Positions 1 to 15,409 of a stretch of 64,000 nt of DNA are shown piece after piece (the stretch's first letter is position 1; every line of letters begins with the position of its first letter). The stretch is from Epiperipatus broadwayi (Eukaryota; Onychophora; Udeonychophora; Euonychophora; Peripatidae): assembly GCA_028023455.1 (NCBI GenBank), contig JAQFVV010013091.1:126001-190000 (forward strand). The letters are read 5' to 3'. The notes beneath the pieces were generated by a model. That model did not search any database and was not told the origin of the DNA. It saw nothing but the letters and a program-made list of their open reading frames with translations. Position numbers and translations under genes: made by a program.

Positions 1-590
1 AAAATTATCCAAATTTTACCCATATCGAATTTCAAACAAATCTTAACCAAAAGCATCATCACCAAAGAACTTATTTCAAAGTCTCCATCTCCTTGCCCTC
101 TGGATTTTCCTCCCTTCAGGCTGTGGTTTGCTCTATCAAAGGCAAAAAGCAAGTCAAAAAGAACAACATAACCAATCATAATACTATTCCAAGTACAATG
201 GGAAAAACTAAAATTACTTGTCTACAAAAGACAAAAATCACCTTGCTGCATCAAGCATTACTCAGAAATCTCCCCATCTATCCCTGAAATCTCTAAAGAC
301 TTAACATATAGAAATTCCTCCAAAGTTAATGTCACATATGAATCCTCCTATCAATCCATCAGGGCAACCAAGCCTAACAACATTGCTTCTTGCCAAAGAT
401 CCTTCTTTGCCTGGACTACACACCCTTTTCATATCCCCTTCCCATTTCATATGTATTCCCTTCTTCTTCACCATATTGTACTTGAATTTTATTTTGCCAT
501 GTAATCATCTCTTTGCAAACATTTTTTAACTGTTGTGTATTTTGTCTTTTTGATGAATAAAGCCTTTCATTACTGAAAAAAAAAGAAATG
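1..590 (+). mobile_element. 3' end of a retroposed or non-LTR-type unit
   Basis: The block ends with an AATAAA polyadenylation signal (556-561) followed about 15 bases later by an A-rich tail (from 576). Composition is clearly less AT-rich than the DNA that follows. Short open stretches in several frames are not recognisable as a known protein. The end resembles a LINE 3' UTR or a processed transcript. The 5' part lies outside the window, so the family cannot be named. Confidence 0.4.
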
Positions 591-2066
591 AGTTGTAAAA
601 TAATTTAATAATTAACACAACAATCCTATGTATTTTTCATGATTTCATATTAGTACACACACCCCAGATTATTAACCCACAAAAGCATAAGTTTAAGAAA
701 TTTTACAATATATAAAAGATCTTTCCAAATTAAAAGAAAACTTGGAGAAATGCATTATTGCTTAAAATTCCAGTTGACATATGAGGTACCTATAATGCAT
801 GCAATCCTAAGCCCATGCCATGTTTATAACAAACATATATGTTTTATTTACCTTAGAGAAATAGCTTGTTAGTTTTGCAATTTTAAAAAAAAGAAATTAC
901 CATTATAAGAATAAATAAGAAAATTATATTCAGCAAAGCAATTAAAGGAGTTATTATGTTAATAAGCTACATTTTTAGAAAATATTTCAATAAATAATAG
1001 AACTCAATTATTTACGTATTTCTGGATTATATATTAGAAATTTAAGTGAGTTAATTAGTGTATATTAGAAATAATAATGCATATTAAAAGTATTCGCTAT
1101 CACCATAAAACAATTTACTATTCATTATAAGGATCTAAACTTAATAATTATAAGTTAGTAACTTTGGTAATACTATTATAGTTATATGTGTTGTTAATCT
1201 TAGGCTAGAGTTTATACAAAAAAATTTTAAATCAAGAAATTTTTTATTCATAGGGAAAGGTAAAATATAATGAAATTTTATATATGAATGTTTGGTATTT
1301 TAGTATTAGAACGGCTGCAAAATATTACAGCTGTACTGGGTTAGGTTTAGGGTTAGAGTTATGGTTGAGATCGAGTTTCATCACAGCAGATCTAATACCC
1401 AAATGGGTAACAATAACCGCATTTTTTTAAAAAAATTGTATTGGTTTATCAATGTTGTAACCATTATTTATTATTAATACCATTATTATCATTGCTGCAA
1501 ATAATAATATTGAAATTATTAATAATATGACCTTGTAAAATATTTTTTTTAATAAAACTAAAATGTTTCCTATGCATGTTTTATATACAGCATCGATTTT
1601 TTTCATGATTTATATTTAGTTATAAAAACTTTAATGCACATAAATTTAGTTTTAAAAGAACAATACATGGAATAACTTATATTGTAGAAATATTAATACT
1701 TTAAAAAATGCTGTGAAAAAAATTTAAAATAGAATAAAGAGAATCAAAATTTTAAATAATTGAGTTTAAGACTAATAAAAATCTTTAAAACTCAGACACC
1801 TGCAACTTTCTTTAATAAAATTTTTAATGAAAATTGAGTGTTTATGTCATAAAATCTGTAATTATTACTAAAATATGAGTGAAATATTTAATTTATATAT
1901 GCAATGTTAAGGATCTACATAAACATATTAAGCCATAGATAACTATGGATATTAATCTTTTATGAAAAAAGATTATCTTGACAACAAATTGAGAGAGTTG
2001 TTTGCTATTTATATTGGTATTATTTAAGTGTGATCTACTTTTATGTATTTACAGTTTTATATATAA
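591..2066. other. AT-rich DNA without a recognised gene
   Basis: Apart from a short degenerate telomere-like string near 1340, I see no reading frame, inverted repeat or family resemblance here. Confidence 0.5.
1339..1360 (+). repeat. Short degenerate TTAGGG-like string
   Basis: About three and a half imperfect TTAGGG-type units (GGTTAGGTTTAGGGTTAGAG) sit in otherwise AT-rich DNA. They are too short and degenerate to be a true interstitial telomere. They could be part of a repeat or chance. Confidence 0.3.
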
Positions 2067-3280
2067 AGTAATATTGGAGTCAGTGGCCAACTCTGGCCAT
2101 GACAAAAATATTACAAGCTTCTTAAATTAAATTATTAATTAATGAGAATATAATATAATTTTCTCATATGTTTATTTATAATATCAATCATTAATTTATT
2201 TAAATATTTTACATTTTTTAAATATGATATGATAATTGTCAAACACTGTTTTTTAAAATAATAATGTTGATATTGTTATAACTTGTTAAGAATTGTAAAA
2301 GATAGAGAAAAATATAAAATCAAGTAAATATTTTTTTTAGTCTCTCTCTTTTGTAATATTAACTCCAAAATTATAAAAAGGGTTTTAAGCTAATTTAAAA
2401 TTTCCTTCTTTCTGATTGTGAAAAGTTATTTTCCAACTTTAGTTATTGAAAAAAAAATTTAATGAAAGTAAAAGTTACTTAATTTCATGAATAAAAATCA
2501 ACTACAGGAAATTTATTGTTGATAAACATGTATGTAACTTGGAATTGATCACATTTTTGTAAATTTTCTTAATTTATTAATTTGTTAAAATTGTTAAAAA
2601 ATATCCCAATGTTAATGTCTTATTTCTCCAGCTATCTGTTTTATGAATGGGTAATGTTCTTAACTTTATTTCATTAGATCAGAGTATTTCAAGGATTTTT
2701 AAATTATCCCAGTAAAATTATTTGTTATAGTAGAGCAAGCTTATAAATTTATATTTCTTGTTCACAATCACAATCTCTAGTTTTATGACATTGAACTTGC
2801 TCTAGAACACAACAATGGTTAGTTATATGGATGTAGGGATTGGTGTTTGTGTTTGGATATCCAGATAATAACTGCAGTTTGTTTGATTAGGAAATTTTGT
2901 TTGTAGTTAACTGGTAACACTAATGGTACCATATGGCATAATGAGCAGCATGTATTAGTATCACAGCATTATTTTTTATTTATGAATAATAAATTATCAC
3001 TCATGTATGAATGGCCAATTAATTATTGTATATCATGTCCTAATTTTGGCACTAATTACAATGTATTTCTTTTAAGATTCAATCACAAATAACTGACTAT
3101 TGGTAAGTTAATTTAATGATTCTTATGTAATGATGGTATTATAATCTATTAATATTATATTATAGTATATTGAGTTTTTTATTGCAATGCTGATTCTCAT
3201 GGTCATTATTCATTGTTATTGATTATTCAATGGAATTGATGTTGTGATTTCACATCTGCCCATATATCACTCTCTTTATC
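2067..3280 (+). repeat. Left long direct repeat (putative 5' LTR)
   Basis: This 1.2-kb block recurs in the same orientation at 6465-9151, starting at TAATATTG followed by a GTCAGTGGCC / GGCAGTGACT segment. It stays alignable through the CCAAAATTATA-AAAGGGTTTTAAG stretch to the ATTGCAATGCTGATTCT segment. The two copies are strongly diverged, and the right copy carries about 1.2 kb of extra sequence plus a microsatellite. Flanking a gag remnant, the pair is best read as the LTRs of an old Ty3/gypsy-like element. No TG..CA ends or target duplication could be established. Confidence 0.5.
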
Positions 3281-3559
3281 TGTTCCATTACAAAATGTGC
3301 TTAATGTGGGGCTTGATAATGATTGAACTGACTCAAATATAATTGCTCCTGAGGAAAAAAATTGTATTTTGATACAGAATTAATTTAAAAAAAATGTATT
3401 ATTGTGAATTATGTTACAATAAATGATAATTAAATTATAATTTGATTATAAATTATGAAATTAGTGCTATGAACATATGTTAGAAGGGTTCATATTCCAA
3501 AGCATGATTTTGAATATTGTATTGAGCTTTTAGATGTTGAAGTTTATTTAACTGTATTT

Positions 3560-3790
3560 TCAGTACTGGCAATGGATGGAGGATTTTATCACTGCTTTGA
3601 GGAAGCAATGTTTTTATGCAACTCTATGGAGTGTTCTATCTCAGAACTATACCAGCCTATTTTTGAATTTTGATGTTTCCAGTTGGTTATCATGGTCAAT
3701 TAATGTAGTCCTGCCATGAACCTCTAAGACTAAAAGGAGCAGGACTTTCCAGAGATTTTTGCATTATTATATTTGTTTTGGATTGTAAGT
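3560..3790 (+). other. Leader region of the gag-only LTR element
   Basis: An untranslated leader precedes the gag remnant. Two stretches match the leader at 62650-62880: a GGATGGAGGATTTT / GGATGGAGAATTTT segment, and a CCTGCCATGA segment followed by a CTCTAAGACT motif. The shared order shows that the element here and the one entering the right edge belong to the same or closely related families. Confidence 0.5.
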
Positions 3791-4356
3791 ATCATATAGT
3801 ATCTAAATTGAGTTATACCTCCTGGTTTTCATACTGCATCGAAAGTACACTGTACGAATTCTTTATCTATAGATTATGAGTCAAATCAAATCTCTGGAAA
3901 AGGGTTTTGAGCAAAAGGTTTCTTTTATAAACTTCATTTTGTTTATGTACATTATTTAAAAATAAAATAAATAATAATAAAAATGATGATTAATTAGGAA
4001 ATAAGCCAAACATACAAGAGCAGGATAGAATAAAGCAAGAAAAATAAAATAAATTAAATAAATAAAGTGCAATATTGAGACAATGAGGTTTAATGAAAGA
4101 CAGATTAGGTTATAGTAGTAATAATATGGAAGATTGCATCAAAAAGGAGGTGATGTGAGGCTTAATTCTATGAGATAATATTCTAAAATAAGATTTACAT
4201 TCGTTTGTTATGAAACAAATTCAAATTAGTTTTCTTTAAGATTAGAAGTGAGCTAATATAAATGAATATGCTGACAAGAGCCTAATTGAAAAAAAGTGAA
4301 GGAAAATGTGATCATAAAAAGATTAACCAACTGAAGAAACCCAGAGAATAAAAAAG

Positions 4357-5960
4357 ATGACAAGGTTAGCCCAATTATTGCAATTGTTTAAAAATAATCA
4401 AAAAAGATCAGAAACATTGTTTACGAAAATGGAAGAAAGTAATCAGCAAAGAGAAGAAATGGTGCTAAAGAGAATGGAAGAAATAAATCAACAAAGAGAA
4501 AAAGATAATAAAAAATACATCAGAAGAAAAAGAAAAGGAAACTAATTAAGAGAGCAGAAAAAAAGAAAAGGGAAGTTAAAAAAAGCAAAAGAAATTCAAG
4601 TGTTTTAAATAAAGTAAAAGAAAGCATTCTGAAAAGTCAGATGTTTGTTATAGAAATGAAGGAAAGCCATCAATATAATCAAAATATATTAAAAAAGAAC
4701 AGAATAAATTGAAATTATGTTAAGAAAAATAGAAAATTAAAATCAAAAGATGAGGATTAAAATGAAGATAATTGATCAGAAAAGAGTAATAGGTAATAAA
4801 ATAATAAATCAGAGTATACAAGAATCTATCCAGAATATTAACCAAACAATGGAAGAATGAAGATTAAGACAAGAAAATGGAGAGCAATCAAAAAGTGTTA
4901 GATAAAATAAAGGAAATGGAGGAGAAAAAAAGAATAAAATAATTTTTAAATGATTATGAAAATAGAGGAAAATAAGAAGGATCAGGACAAGAAAATAGTT
5001 GATGTTATGAATAAAATTCAAGATATAGTTTGCAAGGAAAATGGAAATATAGAATAAATAGTAAAAAGGATAGATCATAATAATAGAACAAGTGCAGGAA
5101 TATCAAGAATTAAACAGGAAATTAAACATGAAAAAAGAAATGAAGAAATTGTCAGAATGATTCTGCAGAAAACTAACACAGAAATAAAAAAAATTAAGAA
5201 ATTCCAAACAAAAAGCATGTGAATAAAATATTGTTCATCTGGAAATATTAGAGATTGATAATGAAGAGTTAAAGAATTGGAATTGGTAAATGGTATTAAG
5301 GTAATGTCAAATTCCATTAAAGGTGGTAAAATAGAAATCAAAACAACTGTTAAAGAAGAGGCCTAGTTGAGCCCTATATCATAATGAGGCACATAATTTA
5401 ATGAACCAATTTCAGAAGATAAAAACATTTAAAGGTCATGCTGGTGAAACCGTTATCAAAATATTTAAATAGCCTAGAAAAGTATTTTAGGTTAAACATG
5501 ATGCCTGAATAAAGTAATATGGTGATAGCATATAGATACTTACAGGAAGAAGCTCAGGCATGGTGAGATTCCTTGTTTATCAAGCCTAATACTTTTGAAA
5601 TTTGTAAAGTGGCATTAATGGTCAGAGGTATAAGGTAGCAAGACTCACAGACAAGAGTTAATCCTGATAAGACATATAACACCTTTTTCAGATGGCAAGT
5701 GGCTAGATTGTGAGCCCTAACTGTCCATCCTCTAACTGAAGACAAGAACATTTGGATTATAATATTGATTGGTACAGATTACTGATTACTGATGCATTGA
5801 GCAGGTGATAAAGTTTCTCAATACATTTGACTTAAATGGCCAACCAACAGAATATTTTAGTCACCATGGAAGTTATAATTAACAGACAAAACCCATAAAT
5901 GATGGTAAAATCACACACACATTGGATGTATGAATATAAATATCACCTACAGATTCTGTC
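4357..5960 (+). pseudogene. Decayed Gag of a Ty3/gypsy-like element
   Basis: An ATG at 4357 opens a 62-codon Lys/Glu/Gln-rich coiled-coil segment resembling the N-terminal Gag segment at 63686-64000. It is followed by lysine-rich sequence with many stops. Around 5400-5760 scattered frames retain a capsid-like region (FKGHAGE, then LQEEAQAW and DSLFIKPNTF). These align with IQGEAQLWWNSLRIK in the Gag at 49.5 kb, the Retrotrans_gag signature. A CPYC motif near 5960 may be a decayed zinc knuckle. Multiple stops and frameshifts make it non-functional. No protease, reverse transcriptase or integrase follows before the right-hand repeat, so the element was non-autonomous or has lost pol. Confidence 0.6.
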
Positions 5961-6452
5961 CATATTGCAAAATTAGAAAAATGTAAAAAGGTACAGATAG
6001 TATAAAGAAAACAAAAATTGTGAGGTGTTCACAAAGTTATCCCAGCCCAAGAAAAAAAGTGCTCCTGATGGATCACCAAATGAATACACATACAGGTATA
6101 ACTATAGAATGAAGTAGAGCCAGGAAAGAAAAGGGATCAATATCAAATCATCATTCTCCATTTAAAAATTTTTTGATAAAGAGGTAAATGATGACAGTTA
6201 GAGTAGTAATAAATATGACTTATTTGTCATCAATCTCAAGATAAATCAATTTTCTAATATGATGAATTGCTTATGATTAAAGAAAAAACTCAATCACTAA
6301 ATGTGACATCCCAAAATAGATAAAAAATGTTTTCAGCTTACGAAAATGACTAATCACTAATAAGTGATCAATAAATCATCAATCAATAAAAAGGTTAAAA
6401 AACCATGATTCCAGACAAGAGCTAATATCCATTTCATTGTCTCATAATTTTT

Positions 6453-6461
6453 AGGGAGAAG
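6453..6461 (+). other. Putative polypurine tract
   Basis: The purine run AGGGAGAAG lies four bases before the right-hand long repeat, exactly where a plus-strand primer site is expected in an LTR retrotransposon. This supports the LTR reading of the repeats at 2067 and 6465. Confidence 0.4.
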
Positions 6462-6464
6462 TAT

Positions 6465-9151
<2,687 letters not shown>

Positions 9152-9714
9152 CACACAACTTATTTTTTCATAGAATTCTTGTTTTCTAGATTATTCTAAT
9201 GGAAGATTCTTTGTTTTTAAAGTAAATAAATATTCTGGGATCACTATAGAGCTACATATTTTATTTTACATAATTCATATGAAGATTTTACAAGTCAATA
9301 ATTCTATTCAGATTAATTATAGCATTATAGTAATAAATCAGATTTCATGGTTTGGAGATGCTAGCTACGTATCAAACTGATACATTTTTGAACCCATCAG
9401 CAGAATTTTTAACGCTAATAAAATAATAGTTTCAATTTTGAAGTAGTTAACTGATTTTCCAAGATTCATTAAAATTGCTTACTGAATTGCATTGTGGATC
9501 ATACTGCTAATTTAAATTATAAATGTGGAGCATGGTTTTTAGTAGGCCGTTACATTTTACTTGAAGATTGTTTTTCTATTTAAATCCAGCATTCATATAT
9601 ATTTTCTCCAATGGTGCAATCAAGTCTACATAGAAAGCATCTTAGTAACATTGATTTTTAATTGCAATTTTATTAATTAATTGAGATTTTTATGTTATAA
9701 ATAAGGCACCTTTT
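9152..9714. other. No gene seen
   Basis: AT-rich sequence between the right long repeat and a SINE. No open frame or repeat structure was recognised. Confidence 0.5.
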
Positions 9715-9850
9715 CCATATAGCTAGCTGTCTAACTTGGCATCAGGAAGTCCCAGATTGATTCTGGCACTCGCACACAATCTGGTGCTACGGGTCTGGCA
9801 TTCAAACTTCTTATGTCTCTCAAGCAATAAAGCCATACGCCTTTTTTTAA
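9715..9850 (+). mobile_element. tRNA-derived SINE (type 1)
   Basis: An A-box-like TAGCTAGCTG is followed by a GAAGTCCCAGATTGATTCTGGCA segment resembling a tRNA T-arm and B box. A unique body of moderate GC ends in AATAAAGCC and a T/A-rich tail. GC content is well above the surroundings. This is the layout of a tRNA-derived SINE. Target duplications were not identified. Confidence 0.5.
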
Positions 9851-12540
9851 AAAATATAAATTCTAATAATAAATTTTAATAATTTCAAATAAAACTCTTT
9901 AGATACTGAAAATTCATTTGTTTCTACATTATTTCGAACCTGTTTTTATCTTATTTAAAACCTTTATAAATAATTGATTGTAGCTTATTCTAATTTATCT
10001 ATATCATCCTGAATATTTGTTTTTGGATCTAAATTCCAATAGTATCATCAGAGCATTAGCAAAATAACTTTTTATATTCTCTTGTTTTTTAAAATTATTA
10101 TGCTTTTTTATTTAGCCATCCTAACACATTTATATGATAACAAAATAAAATAAATTATTCATTTACTTTACTGCTTCTTCAACATATTCTTCATTAGATA
10201 ACATTTATTTTATATATATATATATATTACTTAGACAAAAAATTTTTAAATGTAAGATTAAAAAAATATATTTTCTATTTTTGTTATTAAAAATAAAACT
10301 TTGGTCTGTATCCCAAAAGTGCAAAGGAAAGAAGAAAATAATAAATTTAAGTTTTTATATGCACTGCTAGTTTTTTTTTTATATAAAAAAGATGTATTTT
10401 ATTGTCTTTTAGATTTGCTTTCTGAAAAAGATTTACCAAAATAAGTTATCTTTTTTTATGCCAAGTATGGTGGCAAATCCAGATATTTTATTAAAATTTA
10501 TCTAGAATTAAAATTGAATAGGTTAAATAAAAAACTTCAAAATTCAGTCATATTTTTTCTCTTTTTTTCCTAATCAGCACTATTTTGTAATTAATTGTAA
10601 AACAATTATATAAATGTGAAAAACAAAGTGTTTTGCATAATTAAATCTGCTATTTGAATTTGAGATAAAAGATGAATTGTAAAACATTATAGTATAAAGT
10701 TGCTATATAGTTAATTAGTTTATCCAGTGCAATAAACATGTTTATCAAGGTAACAAAATAAATACCATAAAAGATTTAAGATAATGGATATGGTGTCCAT
10801 GCTATTCAAAAATATAGATAGATCTGAAGGCAACTAATTTTTAGTGTTGAATCCTAAAAGACATATAGGAAAAGAGAAAAAAAATATCCTTAGAAAAGAA
10901 GAGCAGTTGTTACCAGAAAGAAAGCAGAAAAGACAAAAGACTATAACCAGTCAAACATTAAGTCTGATGCTATTGTAACTTTGTTCCTACTAAAAGAGGA
11001 AAACTGCTAGCTAAAATATTTTTCCATGGAATAACTTCAAATAGCTTTACTTTGCTATTTTAAAAAAGTATGTTTTAATACTACAGCTAACTCATTAATT
11101 ATGAGAATATTTGCTAGAAAAAGATTGTTTGCTTTGTGTGGCTAAACAACCTAAAGAATATCAGTTGAAGACGATACAACCTTCCTGTTTACGAAAAAAA
11201 ATCCATGCTGCAAGAAAAGAAGCGAATTCTGCCAAGTAAGACTTACTCTGTACTTGCCCATAGTGAGACTCATTTTTATTTTCTATAATTATTGATGTTC
11301 AAAGAGGTTAATTAAAATAAAATCTGAATACATAAATACTATTAGCAGAGATGTGCATGAATGCAGAGCATTAACGTATCAACAAAAATCATGGTATAAA
11401 AATATTTTATTATAAGGGTAACATTTTTCTTTTATATTCAAATAAAAGACTTTAAAATTAATACGAGTATGTATATTCATGATTGCCCTTAAATTTTATA
11501 ATTACGACTATTTGTTAATCTCATTATTTTGTATTTATTTATTTTACAATTTTATGGTAGTTGCGAATATCTAATATAATTGGTGTAAATAAATTATGTA
11601 ATTTTGTTATCAAATTTAGTTATTTTGCTGTTTAAACTCATTCTAAACATATACCATTTATATAACACTAATCCCTGGGAGATGTTTTGGTGTAATGAAA
11701 GATTATCAAAATGATGATGATCAGAGATAATAATACAACCGGAGGTATTCTTTTTATAGAGAATATAGTGTGTTAGACTAATTTAAATTGAATCTAAATA
11801 TAAAAAAATAAAGCAAATGCTTTTAGAATAATTATGATGAATTTAACATTCAGAGTGCTAATGTCATTTTGATAATCATCATTTTAGTATTTGTGATACT
11901 TGATTTTAATCATTACATTTGGTGTTCTATATTGATATTATTCTTGCAATATATATATATAATGTTTTAAAGGTATTTTCCACATATTTTTCTTATAAAG
12001 TCCAATTATAAAGTAAGCAAACTAGAAATTACTTAAAAACTGGTAGTGAAAACTGAAATCACAGATTCTAGTAATAATATTGATTTCTCTGACTATTAAT
12101 AAAAAAAAGACCAATCAATTTTTATCTTTGCTCTAAATATTTTATATGTGAAAATCTGGAAGAATTATAACTTCTCATTTTTTTCAAAAGTAAACAAATT
12201 TTTTTCCGTATAAATTTATATATAGTAAGTAGATTTTCAAAAACGTGTAAATGTAAATACTAAACGTTTTCTGACATATAAAATATTGAAATCAGATCTA
12301 CCTCCCTTGCTTAAAAATTAGGCCACCACAGGAAATAAATATGTATGTATATCAAATGTATAAATGAAGGTTAAATTTTGATAATAATAAAAAAAATCAG
12401 GACAGAGCTAGAAGTGAATTTTATTTTGGGATTATAGAGAGTCAGATAAATAAAAACTTTTGCACTTTTAATTGCTTCATTTGTTATCTAGAAAAATATT
12501 TAGAAAATCTATTTAAAACCTACTACATTTACATCCGTAA
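9851..12540. other. No confident gene; AT-rich DNA
   Basis: Holds only short AT runs (for example near 10210 and 11950). A cysteine-bearing open stretch near 11160-11232 ends at a good donor (CCAA|GTAAGA). It has no convincing acceptor or homology, so it is not annotated as an exon. Confidence 0.4.
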
Positions 12541-12615
12541 TATATATTAAGGCTATATAACCTTAAGACTATGCGCCTAAAATGCGACAGTAGGGACCTC
12601 TATAAATCTAAACAC
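12541..12615 (+). repeat. Copy of a dispersed repeat shared with 41.5 and 43.5 kb
   Basis: The segment AAGGCTATATAACC ... AAAATGCGACAGTAGGGACC matches, in reverse complement, the sequence at about 41540-41625 and its duplicate at 43540-43625 (GGTCCCTAATATCGCATTTTT). It is a short dispersed element of unknown class. Confidence 0.5.
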
Positions 12616-13544
12616 AAGATTAATGACTTTAAAAGATATCCATAAGCTTTTGAAAATCATCTAATATTAACTTTTTATGATAAAGGTTCACTTGCTTATG
12701 AAAATATTTAAGCTCTAATACTTTCTACTTACATACATATAAATATTATTAATATTTGATCTACTTCTGCTATTTAAAAATTAAAGAAGTGGATTTTACT
12801 TCTGATTTATAAAAAATCAAAGAAATAATAATAGCAGATATTGTAATTTCCGTTTGCATTGTCAGTTTTTAATTGGTTACTTGTTTTGTTACATCAAAGC
12901 TGAACTTAATCTCAAAAAACAAAGCTGAAAATCTCATTAAAACTTCTAATATGTACATATAAATAAATATATTCATGAAAATCTTATAATTAAAATATAT
13001 ATATAATTTTTTAACTTCAAATTCAAATTTCTAATTAAAATATGTAATCATTGTTTATGCTGTTTGTATGCACATGTATACCTATAAATATGTGTAATAT
13101 ATTAAGTTTGATGTCTGTATTCTTTCCAAAATATATGTAATATTCAAATTTATATATACATTAAATACAGTAATATTCATATAATTTATCTTATTTTATT
13201 AGAATAAGGGTTTAAATTTGATTATACAAACCTACAAATTATACAAATTGAACGTTGCCTCAATAAACATAAAATAAAAGAGGCTACATTAATTTCAAGA
13301 AATTATCAAATGTTAAAGAATCATCAATCATCAAACATTAAAATATCAGAATTGTGGGGAAACGGAATGGAATTATGGGACTTATGAAATGATGTCTCAT
13401 TTTGATTATTCAACGTTATATAGTTGACAAAGACTAAAAGGAATATAGTTGAATGTACTTCTAATAGAATAAGTTAAATTATATGAATATTACTGTATTT
13501 AATACATATATGTAAATTTGAATATATATATATAATTTTTTTAG
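12616..13544. other. No gene seen; AT-rich sequence upstream of the first exon
   Basis: No exon was recognised between the dispersed repeat and the acceptor at 13544. It is probably intron of the cysteine-rich gene, because the first visible exon already begins in phase 1. Confidence 0.4.
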
Positions 13545-13682
13545 ATTACCCAATTACTGAAAATTGTCAGTCAGATAAACAGTGCCAAGTATTCATTTCT
13601 AGCAGCATTTGTAGAAAGGGAAAATGCATTTGTCCTGAGACCAAACCTATTCTTTTAAAAAAGCAATCCAAATGTGTAAAAG
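13545..13682 (+). CDS. Exon a of a cysteine-rich EB/EGF-like module gene
   Basis: The exon is bounded by a T-rich acceptor ending TTTTTTTAG and a GTAATT donor. It is 138 bases long with phase-1 borders on both sides, so it reads as 46 in-frame codons. The peptide (YPITENCQSDKQCQ ... KCICPETKP ... KCVK) has six cysteines spaced C-x5-C-x8-C-x4-C-x-C-x13-C. This is the pattern of EB modules and related EGF-like repeats in secreted or cell-surface proteins, where the cysteines form three disulphides. One exon encodes one module, the usual shuffled-module organisation. Signal peptide and membrane segment are not in view. The next visible exon (20815) joins in the same phase. Whether EB or EGF-like is the right family name is inferred from spacing only. 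Confidence 0.85.
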
Positions 13683-15403
13683 GTAATTTTTTTATTCTTT
13701 TTACATTTTTCTTTAATATATTTTACTGCATAGACATACACAAATGCATACAATCATAAATTAATTTTATGTATGAAGGATAAATATTATAACAAAAAGT
13801 TTATATATTGTATCTGTCCTGCCATTTAGCAAAGGAGATCATCAAACTTAATTTAGCACAAACTACAATAATCATAAAGATTGAAAAAATTAGTGCTTAA
13901 TAATTAAAATAATCTTTGAGATTTCACAGTCAAATCCAAACAACAGAAATGAAATAATATAGGAGTAAAAATCTCATTTAATTTAATCATAAATCATACT
14001 AATGGGCAGACATAGCTATAATAATAATAATATTACAAACTATGTCACCTTTCCAGATCATTAATCATTCCTAAATGAATGAAGAGAAATTAGATTCTCT
14101 ATAGATTACACATTTATATTAGGTTTAAAACCAGAGCACCATTCCAAAGTTGGGAAATCTATAGAAAGATATTCTACTCCATCAGTATTATTAAAAAAAA
14201 ACATAACTATGACTAATTCAGTAGTATATGAAGTCTTATCTTCCTAGCTATTATAAATTTAATTTATAATTTAAATGGTAGAACTTTTAGAAAGAGAAAC
14301 AGAAGATCAGATTAATAACTAACAAAAATATTTTTATGTAATAAGACATATAAATATTTACATATACCATATTTCAAGTGAAAACCATTTTAAACACTAA
14401 AATTTTATCAATGTCTTCAGACTGAAATCCTTTTATGTTAAGCTTAACATTTCCCCCTTTGTTTGCTTTTCATTATGGAGTCTGTTTCAGCATTGAAGAT
14501 GTTATATATCATTTTTGAAAATGTAGAAACAATAGTTCTTTTTAATCCCTCTAGCAGCTTCAAGTTTTAATTTATTCAGATCATATTTCCTTAAATCATT
14601 TTTCTTCACCTCTCAAAAATAAATATTCTCTAAGAAAGGACTTTCAGTTAACAATCATTTTGCAAACATAAATTTTTACCATAGATTTACCAGAACTCAG
14701 AAATGGCAGTTGAGCTTTGATCACATATCAGGTCAAAGATAAATAATTAATTCAGGCTACATCATATAGGATAAATGGCACATTGTGTGGATCTAGTCAT
14801 AACATATTATTATCAACATTTTATAATACTTGTTTTTGTTCATATCTTGATTGTCTAATAAAATAAACTTAATATTTTATGAGCAGCTAATGACAATTGT
14901 AAAACAAAAAAAAAACAGATTAGAAATGCTGCCAAAAGGTTAGTTCTAATAAAAAATTTAAATCACATTTTATTAAAACTGTCACCAATTAAAATAAATA
15001 AGTAAATAAATTGTATTCTATTATTTTTCTAATCATATTTCTTTTAATTAGTTTTATTAATCAGAATAACAAAAAAATATTTATTATATCATAAATCTTT
15101 TATAAATTGATATTCTAACAAAATAAATCTTAAATCTTTTTTTAAAAGAAAAATCAGATTTCAATTATTTAAACTTTGAATAACTGATCTCAGAATTCTG
15201 AACATTAATCTTAGAAATAACACAAACAACTTTAAATTTGTAAACAAAAGAATTCTTTTTCATTTGTTTAATTAAAGTTTTTATTAAAATTATTACTCAG
15301 AGATAACCAGCACTTAACTACTCAATAATGTATATTGTTTGCAACTGATACAATATATTTTACACAAATATTAAATAATATAATTAGCATTAAAAATTAA
15401 TAG
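13683..15403. other. Intron sequence without a recognised element
   Basis: First part of the 7.1-kb intron between exons a and b. It is AT-rich and I see no frame or repeat family here. Confidence 0.5.
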
Positions 15404-15409
15404 TTAAAA

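Noticed and set aside
1339-1360. Interstitial telomere marking a fusion point
   Set aside because: Only about 22 degenerate bases; too short to support it.
11160-11232. Possible cysteine-bearing exon ending at CCAA|GTAAGA
   Set aside because: The donor is good, but no convincing acceptor, no EB-like spacing and no phase match to exon a could be established.
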